From positions 62,001 through 126,000 of the forward strand of contig NZ_JAVDBT010000010.1 of assembly GCF_030848395.1 (NCBI RefSeq): 64,000 bases of DNA, in the 5' to 3' direction. This document shows positions 18,478 to 26,766 of the stretch, piece after piece (position 1 is the first letter of the stretch; every line of letters begins with the position of its first letter). The DNA is from Pseudogemmobacter lacusdianii. Its GTDB lineage: Bacteria > Pseudomonadota > Alphaproteobacteria > Rhodobacterales > Rhodobacteraceae. The translations under genes were made by a program, and so were the position numbers. The notes under the pieces were generated by a model, which was not told where the DNA came from, made no database searches, and saw nothing but the letters and a program-made list of their open reading frames with translations.

Positions 18478-18564
18478 TCTGGCCTCATGCGACAGAGCAA
18501 CTGGCCCTATTGGCAAGACTGGAACCAGGAATGTCAATCTTTGCGCTTCTGGCGGCGGCAGGAC

Positions 18565-18597
18565 GCCTCCGGCGGGAGTATTTCGGTCAAGATGAAA
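18565..18597. repeat. Dispersed intergenic repeat, copy B
   Basis: In the 183-base spacer between tpa and tauR, GCCTCCGGC (18565-18573) is followed by GGGAGTATTT and an A/G-rich GATGAAAG tail. It matches the layout at 10038-10070. Sequences of the type GCCTCCGGCGGG-TATTT are, from memory, frequent between genes in Rhodobacteraceae. Confidence 0.45.
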
Positions 18598-18660
18598 GTG
18601 CAGAGTTGGGTTCGATCGCGCGCGGACATAGCGCGCGCGACCATCGTTAGGGGGCTTTGA

Positions 18661-20043
18661 TCAGCCGAAGACTTTGGTCAGCGACTTGTCGATGGCATCG
18701 GTGATCTGATCAATGTCATCGGACGTAGCGATCAGCGCAGGCGAAAGGCAGAGCGTGTTGTTCAGGCCCGGCAAGCTGCGATTGGTCGCCCCGATGATCA
18801 CGCCATGCGCAGCGCATTCTGCCACCACTTGCTGCACCAGCTTTTCGGGCGCAGGCTCTTTGGTGCCACGATCCGCGACCAGCTCGGCACCAAGGAAGAG
18901 ACCCTTGCCGCGCACATCGCCGATGATCTTGTGCTTTTCCATCAGCGCTTGCAGGTTGGCAAAGCAGCGATCGCCCATCCGCGCGGTGTTCTCGATCAGG
19001 CCTTCGTCTTCGATGATGCGCATATTCTCAAGCGCTGCAGCGGGGCCGGACGTGCAGCCGCCGAAGGTCGAGATGTCGCGGAAATAGCTCATCGGGTCAG
19101 CCGCATCGGATTTGAAATAGTCAAAAACCCGCTCGGTGGTGACGGTGCAAGAGATCGCCGCATAGCCCGAAGCAAGGCCCTTAGCCATCGTCACGAAGTC
19201 CGGCTGAATGCCGTAATGCTGGTAGCCGAACCAATGGGTTCCGGTGCGACCCATGCCGCAGACCACTTCATCAATATGCAGCAAGATATCGTATTTGCGG
19301 CAAATTTCCTGCACCCGCTCCCAATAGCCTTTGGGCGGGGTGATGACGCCGCCGCCTGCGGTGACCGGCTCAAGCACGAGGCAGCCGACGCTGTCGGGAC
19401 CTTCGCGCAGGATCACCTCTTCGATCGCATCCGCGGCGCGTTCGCCGTAGTTTTCGACATCCCATTGCTTGCGATATTCCAAGCAATGCGGCACCCGCAC
19501 GAAGCCATCGGGATAGGGGCCGTATTGTTCGGCGCGCTGGTCCTGACCGGAGGTCGCAAGCGTGCCGATGGTGGTGCCGTGGTAGTCACGGTCACGGTAA
19601 AGGATCTTCCATTTGCGGCCGCCATGGTGCTTATGCGCGATCTGGCGCACCATTTTATAGACCTTCTCATTCGCCTCCGAGCCCGAGTTCGAATAATAGA
19701 CCCGGCTCATCCCCGGCATTTTCGCAATCAGTTTCTGGGCGAAAATCGCGCCCGGAACCGAGCCAGCAGCCCCCGCGAAATAGTTCATTTTCATGAGCTG
19801 ATCGCGCACCGCATTGGCAATGGATTCACGCCCGTAGCCCACGTTGACGGTCCAAACGCCACCCGCCACCGCGTCGATATATTCCTTGCCCTTGGCATCC
19901 CAAACCCGGATGCCCTTGCCTTCCACGATCACGCGCGGATCGGCGGTCTCATAGGCTTTGTGCTGCGACAGGTGGTGCCAGACATGGGCGCGGTCGGCCT
20001 CGACCACGCGGCTCATGTCATTCATTCCAACGATGCCTTCCAT
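18661..20043 (-). CDS. tpa: Taurine:pyruvate aminotransferase
   Basis: Class III PLP aminotransferase, 460 aa, converting taurine plus pyruvate to sulfoacetaldehyde plus L-alanine, the first step of taurine dissimilation. Motifs seen are the N-terminal DRAHVWHHLSQHKAYE, typical of Tpa, the phosphate-binding SNSGSEANEKVYKMVR, the PLP Asp in LLHIDEVVCGMGRTG and the Schiff-base lysine in TMAKGLASGYAA. The ATG at 20041-20043 has an AAAGGAG six to seven bases upstream, so the MEGIVGMNDMSR start is preferred to the internal Mets. It is followed on the same strand by tauR, tauE and soeABC. Sulfoacetaldehyde acetyltransferase (xsc) is expected but is outside the window. Confidence 0.9.
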   Translation of the reverse strand: MEGIVGMNDMSRVVEADRAHVWHHLSQHKAYETADPRVIVEGKGIRVWDAKGKEYIDAVAGGVWTVNVGYGRESIANAVRDQLMKMNYFAGAAGSVPGAIFAQKLIAKMPGMSRVYYSNSGSEANEKVYKMVRQIAHKHHGGRKWKILYRDRDYHGTTIGTLATSGQDQRAEQYGPYPDGFVRVPHCLEYRKQWDVENYGERAADAIEEVILREGPDSVGCLVLEPVTAGGGVITPPKGYWERVQEICRKYDILLHIDEVVCGMGRTGTHWFGYQHYGIQPDFVTMAKGLASGYAAISCTVTTERVFDYFKSDAADPMSYFRDISTFGGCTSGPAAALENMRIIEDEGLIENTARMGDRCFANLQALMEKHKIIGDVRGKGLFLGAELVADRGTKEPAPEKLVQQVVAECAAHGVIIGATNRSLPGLNNTLCLSPALIATSDDIDQITDAIDKSLTKVFG

Positions 20044-20106
20044 GGCATGCTCCTTTAGATAGGCAGAAGTCCTTGCCCTCAGTATCGGAGAGATTTGGCG
20101 CAGCTG

Positions 20107-20139
20107 TTAGGACCAGAAGCGCGCCAGATTTAAGACCAG
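20107..20139 (-). promoter_or_regulatory. Candidate TauR operator: tandem direct repeats upstream of tpa
   Basis: Read on the minus strand, CTGGTCTTAA (20139-20130) and CTGGTCCTAA (20116-20107) are direct repeats differing at one base and spaced 23 bases start to start, about two helical turns. They resemble the CTGGACYTAA-type direct repeats I recall for R. capsulatus TauR. A weak -10-like GATACT (20086-20081) lies downstream such that the second repeat overlaps the -35 position, as is usual for MocR activators. The tpa start is about 64 bases further on. Confidence 0.6.
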
Positions 20140-20186
20140 AATGCAGGCCAGAAATCAGATCCAGCCCCTTGCGGCACGTCTGATGC

Positions 20187-20240
20187 GCATATGGCTTGCG
20201 TATGGTTTGCGTATGGTTTGCGTATGGCAAAGCGCCATAC
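20187..20240. repeat. 11-bp tandem repeat (four copies) plus hairpin upstream of tpa
   Basis: Four consecutive units with period 11 run from 20187 to 20228: GCATATGGCTT, GCGTATGGTTT, GCGTATGGTTT and GCGTATGGC. The last unit also forms a seven-base-pair hairpin, GTATGGC (20222-20228) with GCCATAC (20234-20240). The array lies between the epimerase stop and the TauR-type repeats. It is too short and too tightly spaced to be a CRISPR. Confidence 0.75.
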
Positions 20241-20274
20241 ATCGAGCAGGCCGCGCCCCTGCCCCCGCATGCCG

Positions 20275-21309
20275 CTATTTGCCGTAATAGTCGCGATACC
20301 ACGCCACGAATGCGCGCATCCCGTCGCGCAGATCGGTCTTCGGCTGATAGCCGGTGAGGCGCCGCAAGAGGCTCGCATCGGCCCAAGTCGCCGGCACATC
20401 GCCCTTCTGCATCGGCATGTAGTTGCGGATCGCCTTCTTGCCCAAGACCTCTTCAATCGCCTCAACGAAATCCAAAAGCCGCACTTTGGTGGAATTGCCG
20501 ATATTGACGATCCGGAACGGCGCATCTTTCGACAGGCTGTCACCGGGGGGAATTGCCTCGCCCTCGCCCGGACGCACCGGGGGCACGTCGATCAAGAGCC
20601 GGATCGCCTCGACCAGATCATTCACGGCGGTGAAATCGCGCCACATCTCACCATGATTATAGATGTCGATCGGGCGGTCGTTCACGATGGCATCGACGAA
20701 TTTGAAATAGGCCAGATCAGGGCGGCCCCAAGTGCCGTAAACCGTGAAGAACCGAAACATCGTCGTCGGCAGGTTCCACAGATGCGCATAGGCGTGAGCC
20801 ATTGATTCCGTGGCCTTTTTCGTGGCCGCATAGATGGTGAGCTGGCCATCGGCCTTGTCAGTCTCGGCAAAGGGCATCTCGGTATTGGCGCCATAGATCG
20901 AGCTGGTCGAGGCCATCAGAAGATGCTGGACCTGAAGCCGACGCGCGGCCTCGATCACATTGAAGCTGCCGACCACATTTGCATCGATATAAGAGCGAGG
21001 GTTTTCAAGGCTGTAGCGCACGCCCGCTTGGGCCGCGAGATGCACGATCACCTGCGGCTGGAAGCTGTCGATGGCAGTGTCCAAGGCGACGCGATCCTCC
21101 AGCATCGCCTCGGTCGCGGTGAAATTGGCGTGGCGGCGCAGACGGTTATGGCGCGCGCGCTTGAGGCTGACATCGTAATAATCGGTCATGCCGTCATAGC
21201 CCTGCACCTGCCAGCCTTGGGCCAGCAAAAGTTCGGCCAGATGATAGCCGATGAAGCCTGCGGTTCCGGTGATGAAAACCCTGCGCACTGAGGGGGTTAG
21301 CACTTGCAT
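20275..21309 (-). CDS. NAD-dependent epimerase, UDP-glucuronate 4-epimerase-like
   Basis: Short-chain dehydrogenase/epimerase, 344 aa, of the group that turns UDP-glucuronate into UDP-galacturonate for surface polysaccharides. The Rossmann motif is [16 protein letters not shown] (about residues 10-25). The catalytic Ser/Thr lies in MASTSSIYG, the catalytic Tyr-x3-Lys in [10 protein letters not shown], and the substrate region is [19 protein letters not shown]. The phrase [13 protein letters not shown] after the second strand is typical of the UDP-glucuronate 4-epimerase (LspL-like) branch. The ATG at 21307-21309 is the only one with a full Rossmann strand. It is divergent from the chemotaxis operon across about 210 bases. 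Substrate is inferred. Confidence 0.83.
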   Translation of the reverse strand: MQVLTPSVRRVFITGTAGFIGYHLAELLLAQGWQVQGYDGMTDYYDVSLKRARHNRLRRHANFTATEAMLEDRVALDTAIDSFQPQVIVHLAAQAGVRYSLENPRSYIDANVVGSFNVIEAARRLQVQHLLMASTSSIYGANTEMPFAETDKADGQLTIYAATKKATESMAHAYAHLWNLPTTMFRFFTVYGTWGRPDLAYFKFVDAIVNDRPIDIYNHGEMWRDFTAVNDLVEAIRLLIDVPPVRPGEGEAIPPGDSLSKDAPFRIVNIGNSTKVRLLDFVEAIEEVLGKKAIRNYMPMQKGDVPATWADASLLRRLTGYQPKTDLRDGMRAFVAWYRDYYGK

Positions 21310-21520
21310 AGGCCGACCTTTCTGTTGGCGGCAGGATGGGCGGCGGCGGCGAGAAGGTCAAGATTGCGCGCCTTGGGGCGGCCGCTTCAGGATTGCAGAA
21401 AATTTGAACGAGTTTTCTTCTGGCAGGCCTTGGGTGGCAAGGAATTCTTAAACAGCCGCGCGCTATCTCTGGCCATGCGGGGTAATCGTTCCCGTGCCGC
21501 AGCCAAGGGGGCCGGAACCC

Positions 21521-21802
21521 ATGTCGCCACTTGTCTTCACGCTGCCGGAACGGATTTCCGTGACCGAAGAGAATGATTTGCTGCCCTTTCTGCGGGACAA
21601 TGCCGATACCGCGGTTGAAATTGCGGCGGGCCAGCTGCGCCGCTTGGACGCGCCTTTGCTGCAATGCCTGCTGGCGGCGGCATTCGACCGCAAGCGCAGG
21701 GGCGTGGCCTTTGATCTCACCGGGCTTTCTGCCGATCACGCCGCCCAACTTGCCGCTTTTGGGGTCGGGGCGGATTCACTCAGCAATCTGGGGACCCTAT
21801 GA
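21521..21802 (+). CDS. STAS-domain protein at the head of the chemotaxis operon
   Basis: A 93 aa single STAS domain, the fold of anti-sigma-factor antagonists and NTP-binding regulators. It shows the alternation of strands and helices of the family (AVEIAAGQLRRLDAPLLQCL, then GVAFDLTGLSADHAAQLAAFG), with Asp29 rather than a clear phosphorylatable Ser in the usual DSS position. The ATG at 21521 follows AAGGGGG (21505-21511). A GTG at 21494 is possible. Its stop overlaps the cheY start by four bases (ATGA), tying it to the che operon. Similar STAS proteins head che operons in other alphaproteobacteria, but their role is unknown. Confidence 0.75.
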   Translation: MSPLVFTLPERISVTEENDLLPFLRDNADTAVEIAAGQLRRLDAPLLQCLLAAAFDRKRRGVAFDLTGLSADHAAQLAAFGVGADSLSNLGTL

Positions 21803-22173
21803 CGATCAAAGTGCTCGCAATCGATGACAGTCGCACGATCCGCAATCTGGTCCGCAAGGCGATGGAGGATGCAGGCTTTAGCTGCACCACAGCGGATGAT
21901 GGCGTGCAAGGGGTTGAAAGATTTGCCGAAATCGCTCCGGACGTGGTGATCACCGACATCAACATGCCCCGGATGGACGGCTTTGGCGTGATCGATGCCA
22001 TTCGCAGCGGGGTGGCGCATCGCAGCGTGCCGATCCTCGTTCTCACCACGGAATCGGCCGATGAGCTGAAGGCGCGGGCGCGCTCGGCCGGGGCCACCGG
22101 TTGGATCGTCAAGCCCTTTGAGGACACCGCGATCGTATCTGTTGTCCGCCGCGTCACCGGCGCGCGCGTCTGA
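21799..22173 (+). CDS. cheY: CheY-type chemotaxis response regulator (first copy)
   Basis: Single receiver domain, 124 aa, that carries the phosphoryl signal from CheA to the flagellar motor or acts as a phosphate sink. All receiver residues are present: Asp9-Asp10 in AIDDSRTIR, the phosphorylation site Asp53 in VVITDINMPRMDG, the Thr in VLTTESADE and the Lys in WIVKPFED. It starts inside the STAS gene stop, and cheA begins 12 bases after its stop. The KPFEDTAIVSVVRR ending is typical of alphaproteobacterial CheY1. A second CheY is encoded at 25892-26278; which of them binds FliM is not visible. Confidence 0.88.
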   Translation: MTIKVLAIDDSRTIRNLVRKAMEDAGFSCTTADDGVQGVERFAEIAPDVVITDINMPRMDGFGVIDAIRSGVAHRSVPILVLTTESADELKARARSAGATGWIVKPFEDTAIVSVVRRVTGARV

Positions 22174-22185
22174 GGGGGCGTTTTC

Positions 22186-24420
22186 ATGGCAACAATGAAC
22201 TCTATCCGCGACACATTCTTTGAGGAATGCGAAGAGCTCTTGGAAGCACTGGCCGAGGGGCTGTCGCTGATCAACGAAGGGCTCCACGATGCCGAGACGG
22301 TGAATGCGGTCTTTCGCGCCGTGCATTCGGTCAAAGGCGGGGCTGGCGCCTTTGCCTTGGATGGGCTCGTGGCCTTTGCGCATCGATTTGAAACCGTGCT
22401 GGACGGTTTACGCGCCGACCGCATCGAGCTGACGGCCGAGGTTGTGCATGTGCTTTTGCGCTCGGCCGATCATCTGGCCGATCAGGTGGAAGCGGCCCGG
22501 GATGGGACAGAGATCGCCCCTGACACTACGGAAGGGTTCATTGCCAATCTGGATGCTGTGCTGGGGGGGCCCCCGGTGACGGATCCGGTGGCTGACGCGG
22601 ATCCCTGTTTTGGGTTTTCTGCTATGCCGTTGGATCTGGGCTTGGATTTGCCTTTGCCTTTGCCAGACGGGCTTACTGTGCCGTCAGAGCCCAAGCCCGA
22701 CGGTCCTGCCCAATCGGCCGAGCTGCTTAGCCCCTCTAACACAGCTTCGCGCGGGTACCGCATCCACTTCCGTCCCTACCCTACGCTTTACGCAAATGGC
22801 CATGACCCGGCCCTGATCCTTTCCGCTCTGTCAGATCTGGGCCAGATGGAGGTCGCTTTGGACCTTTCGGCTCTGCCCGACTGGACCGAATTCGACCCCG
22901 CGGCCAGCTACTTGGCTTGGTCCGTCGTGCTGACCAGCGATGAGCATGAAACGGCCGTGCAGGAGATTTTTGAATTCGTCGACGGGTTCTGCGATCTGGA
23001 AATCACCCCCATCACGGAGCCTGAACCGATGATGCAACCCTCTGATCTTACGACGGAAGTTCCGCATCTTTCCGAGAAAACGACCCTCTTGGATGCCACC
23101 GCTGCGGCTATAACTTCCGCCCTGCAAGATACCATAAACCCGCCCAGCGCAACCCGCGCCCCGGCCGAAGCCGGCCTGCGCAAACGTGAGGCCAAACTGT
23201 CCGAAGAGGAAACCGGAGATGGCCGCGGCCCCAAGCCAACGCTGCGGGTCGAACTCGAACGGGTGGACCGGCTCATCAATGCGGTTGGTGAGTTGATCAT
23301 CAACCAAGCGATGATCGAACAAAGCATCTCTATTCTCTCGCTGCCGGCGGATGCAGAAGTGATCACCCATGTCGAAGATTACCGCCTGCTCGCGCGGGAC
23401 ATCCAAGAAGCGGTGATGGCGATCCGCGCCCAGCCCGTGAAGCCCTTGTTCCAACGCATGTCACGTATCGTGCGCGAAGCGGCTGATGCCACTGGCAAAC
23501 AAGCGCGGCTGATCTCCTTGGGCGAAGCGACTGAGGTTGATAAGACGGTGATTGAGCGGCTGGCCGACCCGCTCACCCATATGATCCGCAACGCTGTGGA
23601 TCACGGGTTGGAGAATGTTGAGCTGCGTCAATCCGCAGGCAAAGACCCCGAAGGCACGATCCGATTGCAAGCCGCGCATCGCTCGGGCTCGGTCGTGATC
23701 ACCGTGCGCGATGACGGCGCTGGGCTGAACCGTCCGAAGATATTGGAGAAAGCCATCGCCCGGGGCCTTGTCAGCGCAGAGGATGAGCTGACCGATGCAG
23801 AGATTGATAATCTCTTGTTCTTGCCAGGTTTTTCAACAGCTGACCGGATATCAAATCTTTCGGGCCGGGGCGTGGGCTTGGACGTGGTGCGTAATGCGGT
23901 GACAGCCCTTGGCGGGCGGGTCTCGATCACCTCCACCCCGAGCGAAGGGACGGAGTTCACCATTACCCTTCCGCTGACCTTGGCGGTGATGGATGGCATG
24001 GTGATCTCGGTTGCAGGCCACACGATGGTGGTGCCCATCACCTCGGTGATTGAGACGATCCGCCCCGGCCCCGAAGATCTGCACCAACTTGGCACCAGCG
24101 AGAGCCTGCTGTCGATGCGCGGCCGCTTTATTCCGATGATCGATGTTGCCGCCTCGCTTGGCTTCCCGGGCCGTGACCCAAACCAGCCGCCGCTGCTGCT
24201 TTTGGTTGAGACCGACAGTCAAACGCAATGCGCCTTGGTCGTCGATGCGGTGCATGACCAGCGGCAAGTTGTGATCAAGGGGTTGGAATCAAATTACGGC
24301 ACAATCCCCGGCGTCTCGGCGGCCACAGTTTTGGGCGATGGGCAGATCGCCTTGATTTTGGATGCTGACGCTTTGACTTCGAACCGCGCTGGCGCCCCAG
24401 TGCGCGCCACAGCCGCCTGA
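22186..24420 (+). CDS. cheA: Chemotaxis histidine kinase CheA
   Basis: Cytoplasmic sensor kinase, 744 aa, that phosphorylates CheY and CheB from receptor input. The domains in order are: Hpt/P1 (about 1-110) with the phosphorylated His47 in FRAVHSVKGGAGAF; a P2-like response-regulator docking region (about 185-280, GYRIHFRPYPTLYANGHDP); dimerisation/P3 starting at TLRVELERVDRLINAVGELI; ATPase/P4 with VDHGLEN (N box), DDGAGL and GRGVGLDVV; and a CheW-like P5 to the end. Length and order are normal. It lies between cheY and cheW in a tightly packed operon. The linker at about 280-345 is rich in Thr, Pro and Glu and is probably disordered. Confidence 0.93.
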   Translation: MATMNSIRDTFFEECEELLEALAEGLSLINEGLHDAETVNAVFRAVHSVKGGAGAFALDGLVAFAHRFETVLDGLRADRIELTAEVVHVLLRSADHLADQVEAARDGTEIAPDTTEGFIANLDAVLGGPPVTDPVADADPCFGFSAMPLDLGLDLPLPLPDGLTVPSEPKPDGPAQSAELLSPSNTASRGYRIHFRPYPTLYANGHDPALILSALSDLGQMEVALDLSALPDWTEFDPAASYLAWSVVLTSDEHETAVQEIFEFVDGFCDLEITPITEPEPMMQPSDLTTEVPHLSEKTTLLDATAAAITSALQDTINPPSATRAPAEAGLRKREAKLSEEETGDGRGPKPTLRVELERVDRLINAVGELIINQAMIEQSISILSLPADAEVITHVEDYRLLARDIQEAVMAIRAQPVKPLFQRMSRIVREAADATGKQARLISLGEATEVDKTVIERLADPLTHMIRNAVDHGLENVELRQSAGKDPEGTIRLQAAHRSGSVVITVRDDGAGLNRPKILEKAIARGLVSAEDELTDAEIDNLLFLPGFSTADRISNLSGRGVGLDVVRNAVTALGGRVSITSTPSEGTEFTITLPLTLAVMDGMVISVAGHTMVVPITSVIETIRPGPEDLHQLGTSESLLSMRGRFIPMIDVAASLGFPGRDPNQPPLLLLVETDSQTQCALVVDAVHDQRQVVIKGLESNYGTIPGVSAATVLGDGQIALILDADALTSNRAGAPVRATAA

Positions 24421-24438
24421 CCGGAAAGGAAATAACCA

Positions 24439-24903
24439 ATGCATGCCCAAGAAAATCGCAGTGCCACGGATGTGGAGTTCGTCACCTTTCAAGCCGGAGG
24501 ACAAAGCTTTTCGCTCGATATCACCCATGTGCGTGAGATCCGCCGCTGGACCGCCGTCACCCCCCTCCCTCATGCACCACGAGAGGTCCTTGGCGTGATG
24601 AACCTGCGTGGATCGGTGATCCCGATCTACGATCTCTCGGCCCGCTTTGGTCTTGGCAACACCGAGGAAAGCCCCCGTAATGTGGTTGTGGTTGCGATGA
24701 TCGACAACCAAACTGTGGGCCTTTTGGTCGAAGCCGTCTCGGAGATCCTTTCGGTCGCGCGCGATCGCATCCAAGACACCCCCGACATCCGCTCGGAATC
24801 CACAAAACAAAGCATCACCGGCGTGATCCCGATCGATGAGGGGATGACTAGGGTGATCGACTTGGCTGCGGTGATCCAAGCGCGCAGCAAAGCAGCGGCA
24901 TGA
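24439..24903 (+). CDS. cheW: Chemotaxis adaptor CheW
   Basis: A 154 aa coupling protein that links receptors to CheA in the signalling array. It is a single CheW domain: VEFVTFQAGGQSFSLDITHVREI is the first strand pair (residues 12-34, split here as one segment of the domain). It is followed by the receptor-contact region VMNLRGSVIPIYDL and the core VAMIDNQTVGLLVEAVSEIL. GAAAGGAA lies 10 bases before the ATG. It overlaps cheR by four bases. No second CheW is present in the window. Confidence 0.92.
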   Translation: MHAQENRSATDVEFVTFQAGGQSFSLDITHVREIRRWTAVTPLPHAPREVLGVMNLRGSVIPIYDLSARFGLGNTEESPRNVVVVAMIDNQTVGLLVEAVSEILSVARDRIQDTPDIRSESTKQSITGVIPIDEGMTRVIDLAAVIQARSKAAA

Positions 24904-25847
24904 TGGCACCGGATCACGCTGTTTCCGCTACCGCGCTGGCCGCCCCGGCTCCACACAATCTGCCCCTTGCTGCCGAGCCGAGATCCAGCACCGGCAAATC
25001 CCGCCCCCCGCCCCCTGGTGTTGACCCAAGTGGTCTTAGTTTTACGCAACGCGATTTCGAACGGATCGCCGCCTTTGCCTATCGTGAGTTCGGATTATCC
25101 TTGCATTCCTCCAAACGCGATCTGGTCTATTCTCGTCTTCTCAAGCGCTTACACGCTTTAGGCATGCACCGATTTCATGACTATTGCGATCTTTTGGAAA
25201 GTGCCGATGGGCGGGGCGAGCATGACCTCGTCGTTTCGGCCCTGACCACGAATGTGACGCATTTCTTCCGCGAGGGTCACCATTTTGACCTTTTGGCCAA
25301 CCTGGTTGTAAAGCCGCGTCTGGCAGAACTTAAATCGGGTGCCCGGCTGCGGATTTGGTCGGCTGGTTGCTCCTCGGGAATGGAGCCCTATTCGATTGCC
25401 ATGACATTACTCGACGTCTTACCCGAGGCCGCTCAGCAAAACATCCGGATCCTTGCCACGGATGTTGACCCCGCCATTTTGGCGCGCGCGCGGGCGGGGC
25501 TTTTCAGCGCTGATGAGGTAAAACCTATCCCAGACAGGATGAAAAGCTGGGGGGTGCAGCAGGCCGAGGGCGGCCAGCAACAGATTGCCAGCAAAGTACA
25601 GAAATTGGTGCGATTTGGTGAGTTGAACCTCATGCAGGACTGGCCGCTGAGAGGGCCACTTGATGCGATTTTCTGCCGCAATGTCGCGATCTATTTCGAC
25701 AAGCAAACCCAAGCCCGACTTTGGCAGCGTTTTGCCAGCCTTTTGGCGCCTGGGGGCATGCTCTTCATCGGACATTCCGAAAGACTGAGCGGTCCGGCGG
25801 AGGCTGGTTTCTCATCGGTTGGAATAACCGCCTATTGCAAACTGTAA
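24900..25847 (+). CDS. cheR: Chemotaxis protein methyltransferase CheR
   Basis: SAM-dependent methyltransferase, 315 aa, that methylates glutamates of chemoreceptors for adaptation. It has a low-complexity N-terminal extension (about 1-50, rich in Ala and Pro), then the CheR alpha-helical domain (FERIAAFAYREFGLSLHSSK) and the SAM domain with RIWSAGCSSGMEPYSIAMTL, ATDVDPAILARARAG and IFCRNVAIYFDKQ. The Arg-containing FFREGHHFD segment is the receptor-contact region. Its start ATG overlaps the cheW stop (the second ATG at 24903 is equally possible). There is no C-terminal TPR. The length fits the family once the extension is allowed for. Confidence 0.9.
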   Translation: MMAPDHAVSATALAAPAPHNLPLAAEPRSSTGKSRPPPPGVDPSGLSFTQRDFERIAAFAYREFGLSLHSSKRDLVYSRLLKRLHALGMHRFHDYCDLLESADGRGEHDLVVSALTTNVTHFFREGHHFDLLANLVVKPRLAELKSGARLRIWSAGCSSGMEPYSIAMTLLDVLPEAAQQNIRILATDVDPAILARARAGLFSADEVKPIPDRMKSWGVQQAEGGQQQIASKVQKLVRFGELNLMQDWPLRGPLDAIFCRNVAIYFDKQTQARLWQRFASLLAPGGMLFIGHSERLSGPAEAGFSSVGITAYCKL

Positions 25848-25891
25848 CCGGTGCCAGAGCCCCAGTGCATCGCGTGGAAGGAGGACATGCC

Positions 25892-26278
25892 ATGAGCTTG
25901 AAAGAATCTTTGCGGGTGATGGTGGTGGACGACATGTCGGTCAGCCGCGCGCTGATCTCGCAGTCGCTGGAGGAGATTGGCATCAAGCATGTTGCGACCG
26001 AGGCTGACAGCACAGCGGCTTTGGGTAAGCTGGCGGCCAATCCGGTGCATCTGGTGATTTCCGATATGAACATGCCCGGTATGTCGGGGTTAGATCTGCT
26101 GGGTGCGATCCGGCAAAATCGCACCACCCAAAAGATGGGTTTCATCCTGATCACAGGCACGCCCACGCCAGAGATTCTGCAAAAAGGACAACAGCTTGGC
26201 CTTAACAACTTGATCCGGAAACCCTTTACCACCGCCACCGTCAAAGCCAGCATCGAGCGCGTGGTCGGCCCGCTATGA
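25892..26278 (+). CDS. cheY: CheY-type response regulator (second copy)
   Basis: Single receiver domain, 128 aa. The acidic pair is Asp13-Asp14 in VMVVDDMSVSRAL, the phosphorylation site is Asp58 in LVISDMNMPGMSG, the Thr is in ILITGTPTPE and the Lys in LIRKPFTTATV. An excellent AAGGAGG lies just upstream of the ATG at 25892. The longer open frame from 25721 is inside cheR. The MSGLDLL and ITGTPTPEILQKGQQLGLNN features differ from the first CheY, which agrees with the two-CheY scheme of alphaproteobacteria (one motor-binding, one phosphate sink). Its stop overlaps the next gene by four bases. Confidence 0.88.
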   Translation: MSLKESLRVMVVDDMSVSRALISQSLEEIGIKHVATEADSTAALGKLAANPVHLVISDMNMPGMSGLDLLGAIRQNRTTQKMGFILITGTPTPEILQKGQQLGLNNLIRKPFTTATVKASIERVVGPL

Positions 26279-26631
26279 GCACGCCCCCTGCCGCCTTGGA
26301 TGTACTCCTCAGCCTTACCGCCACTGAGATCAGTCATTGCCGAAAGCTTGTGCAGCGGCTTGAAGATGCCATCCATGCCTTGGTCGATCGTGGCGAAATT
26401 CAAATGACCTCGGGTCCGGCGCGCGAATTGCAAGCGATCGATCGCCTGGATCAACGGCTGCATGATCTGACCAGATGGACCGAGGCTTTGGCGCTCGCGA
26501 CGCGTGATTGCCCCATCGCGATGAGCGCGGCCGATCTGGCGCCTGTGCTTTCACTGGCCGAATTGCGCCACGCTCTGACGGGTGCCGAGACGGCACCTGC
26601 ATTTCCCCCCAGCGCAGCCGAGGTTTTTTAA
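26275..26631 (+). CDS. Uncharacterised helical protein of the che operon (possible CheY phosphatase)
   Basis: A 118 aa protein with no family I can name with confidence. It is predicted mostly helical: a first helix at about 15-40 (TEISHCRKLVQRLEDAIHAL), a second at about 48-75 and a short third near 95. The second helix contains D56-R-L-D-Q60, a DXXXQ spacing inside an amphipathic helix (ELQAIDRLDQRLHDLTRW). In CheZ and in Sinorhizobium CheT the Asp and Gln of such a motif remove phosphate from CheY. The gene is locked into the operon between cheY (four-base overlap) and cheB. No CheZ, CheC, CheX or FliY is otherwise present here. The phosphatase role is inference. Confidence 0.6.
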   Translation: MSTPPAALDVLLSLTATEISHCRKLVQRLEDAIHALVDRGEIQMTSGPARELQAIDRLDQRLHDLTRWTEALALATRDCPIAMSAADLAPVLSLAELRHALTGAETAPAFPPSAAEVF

Positions 26632-26766
26632 CACAAAGCTGAATTGATGGGCCGCAATCTTCACTCACCCGAAGACGACCAGCCGTTGGACCACTGCTAC
26701 GCTTCGCCCTTTGCTTTCGCTGAACTCACCTTTCCAAAGCTCCTTTCGGAAAAAGGCCAACAAGCC

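Noticed and set aside
20187-20228. CRISPR array
   Set aside because: Units are 11 bases with no spacers between them; only four copies and no cas genes nearby.
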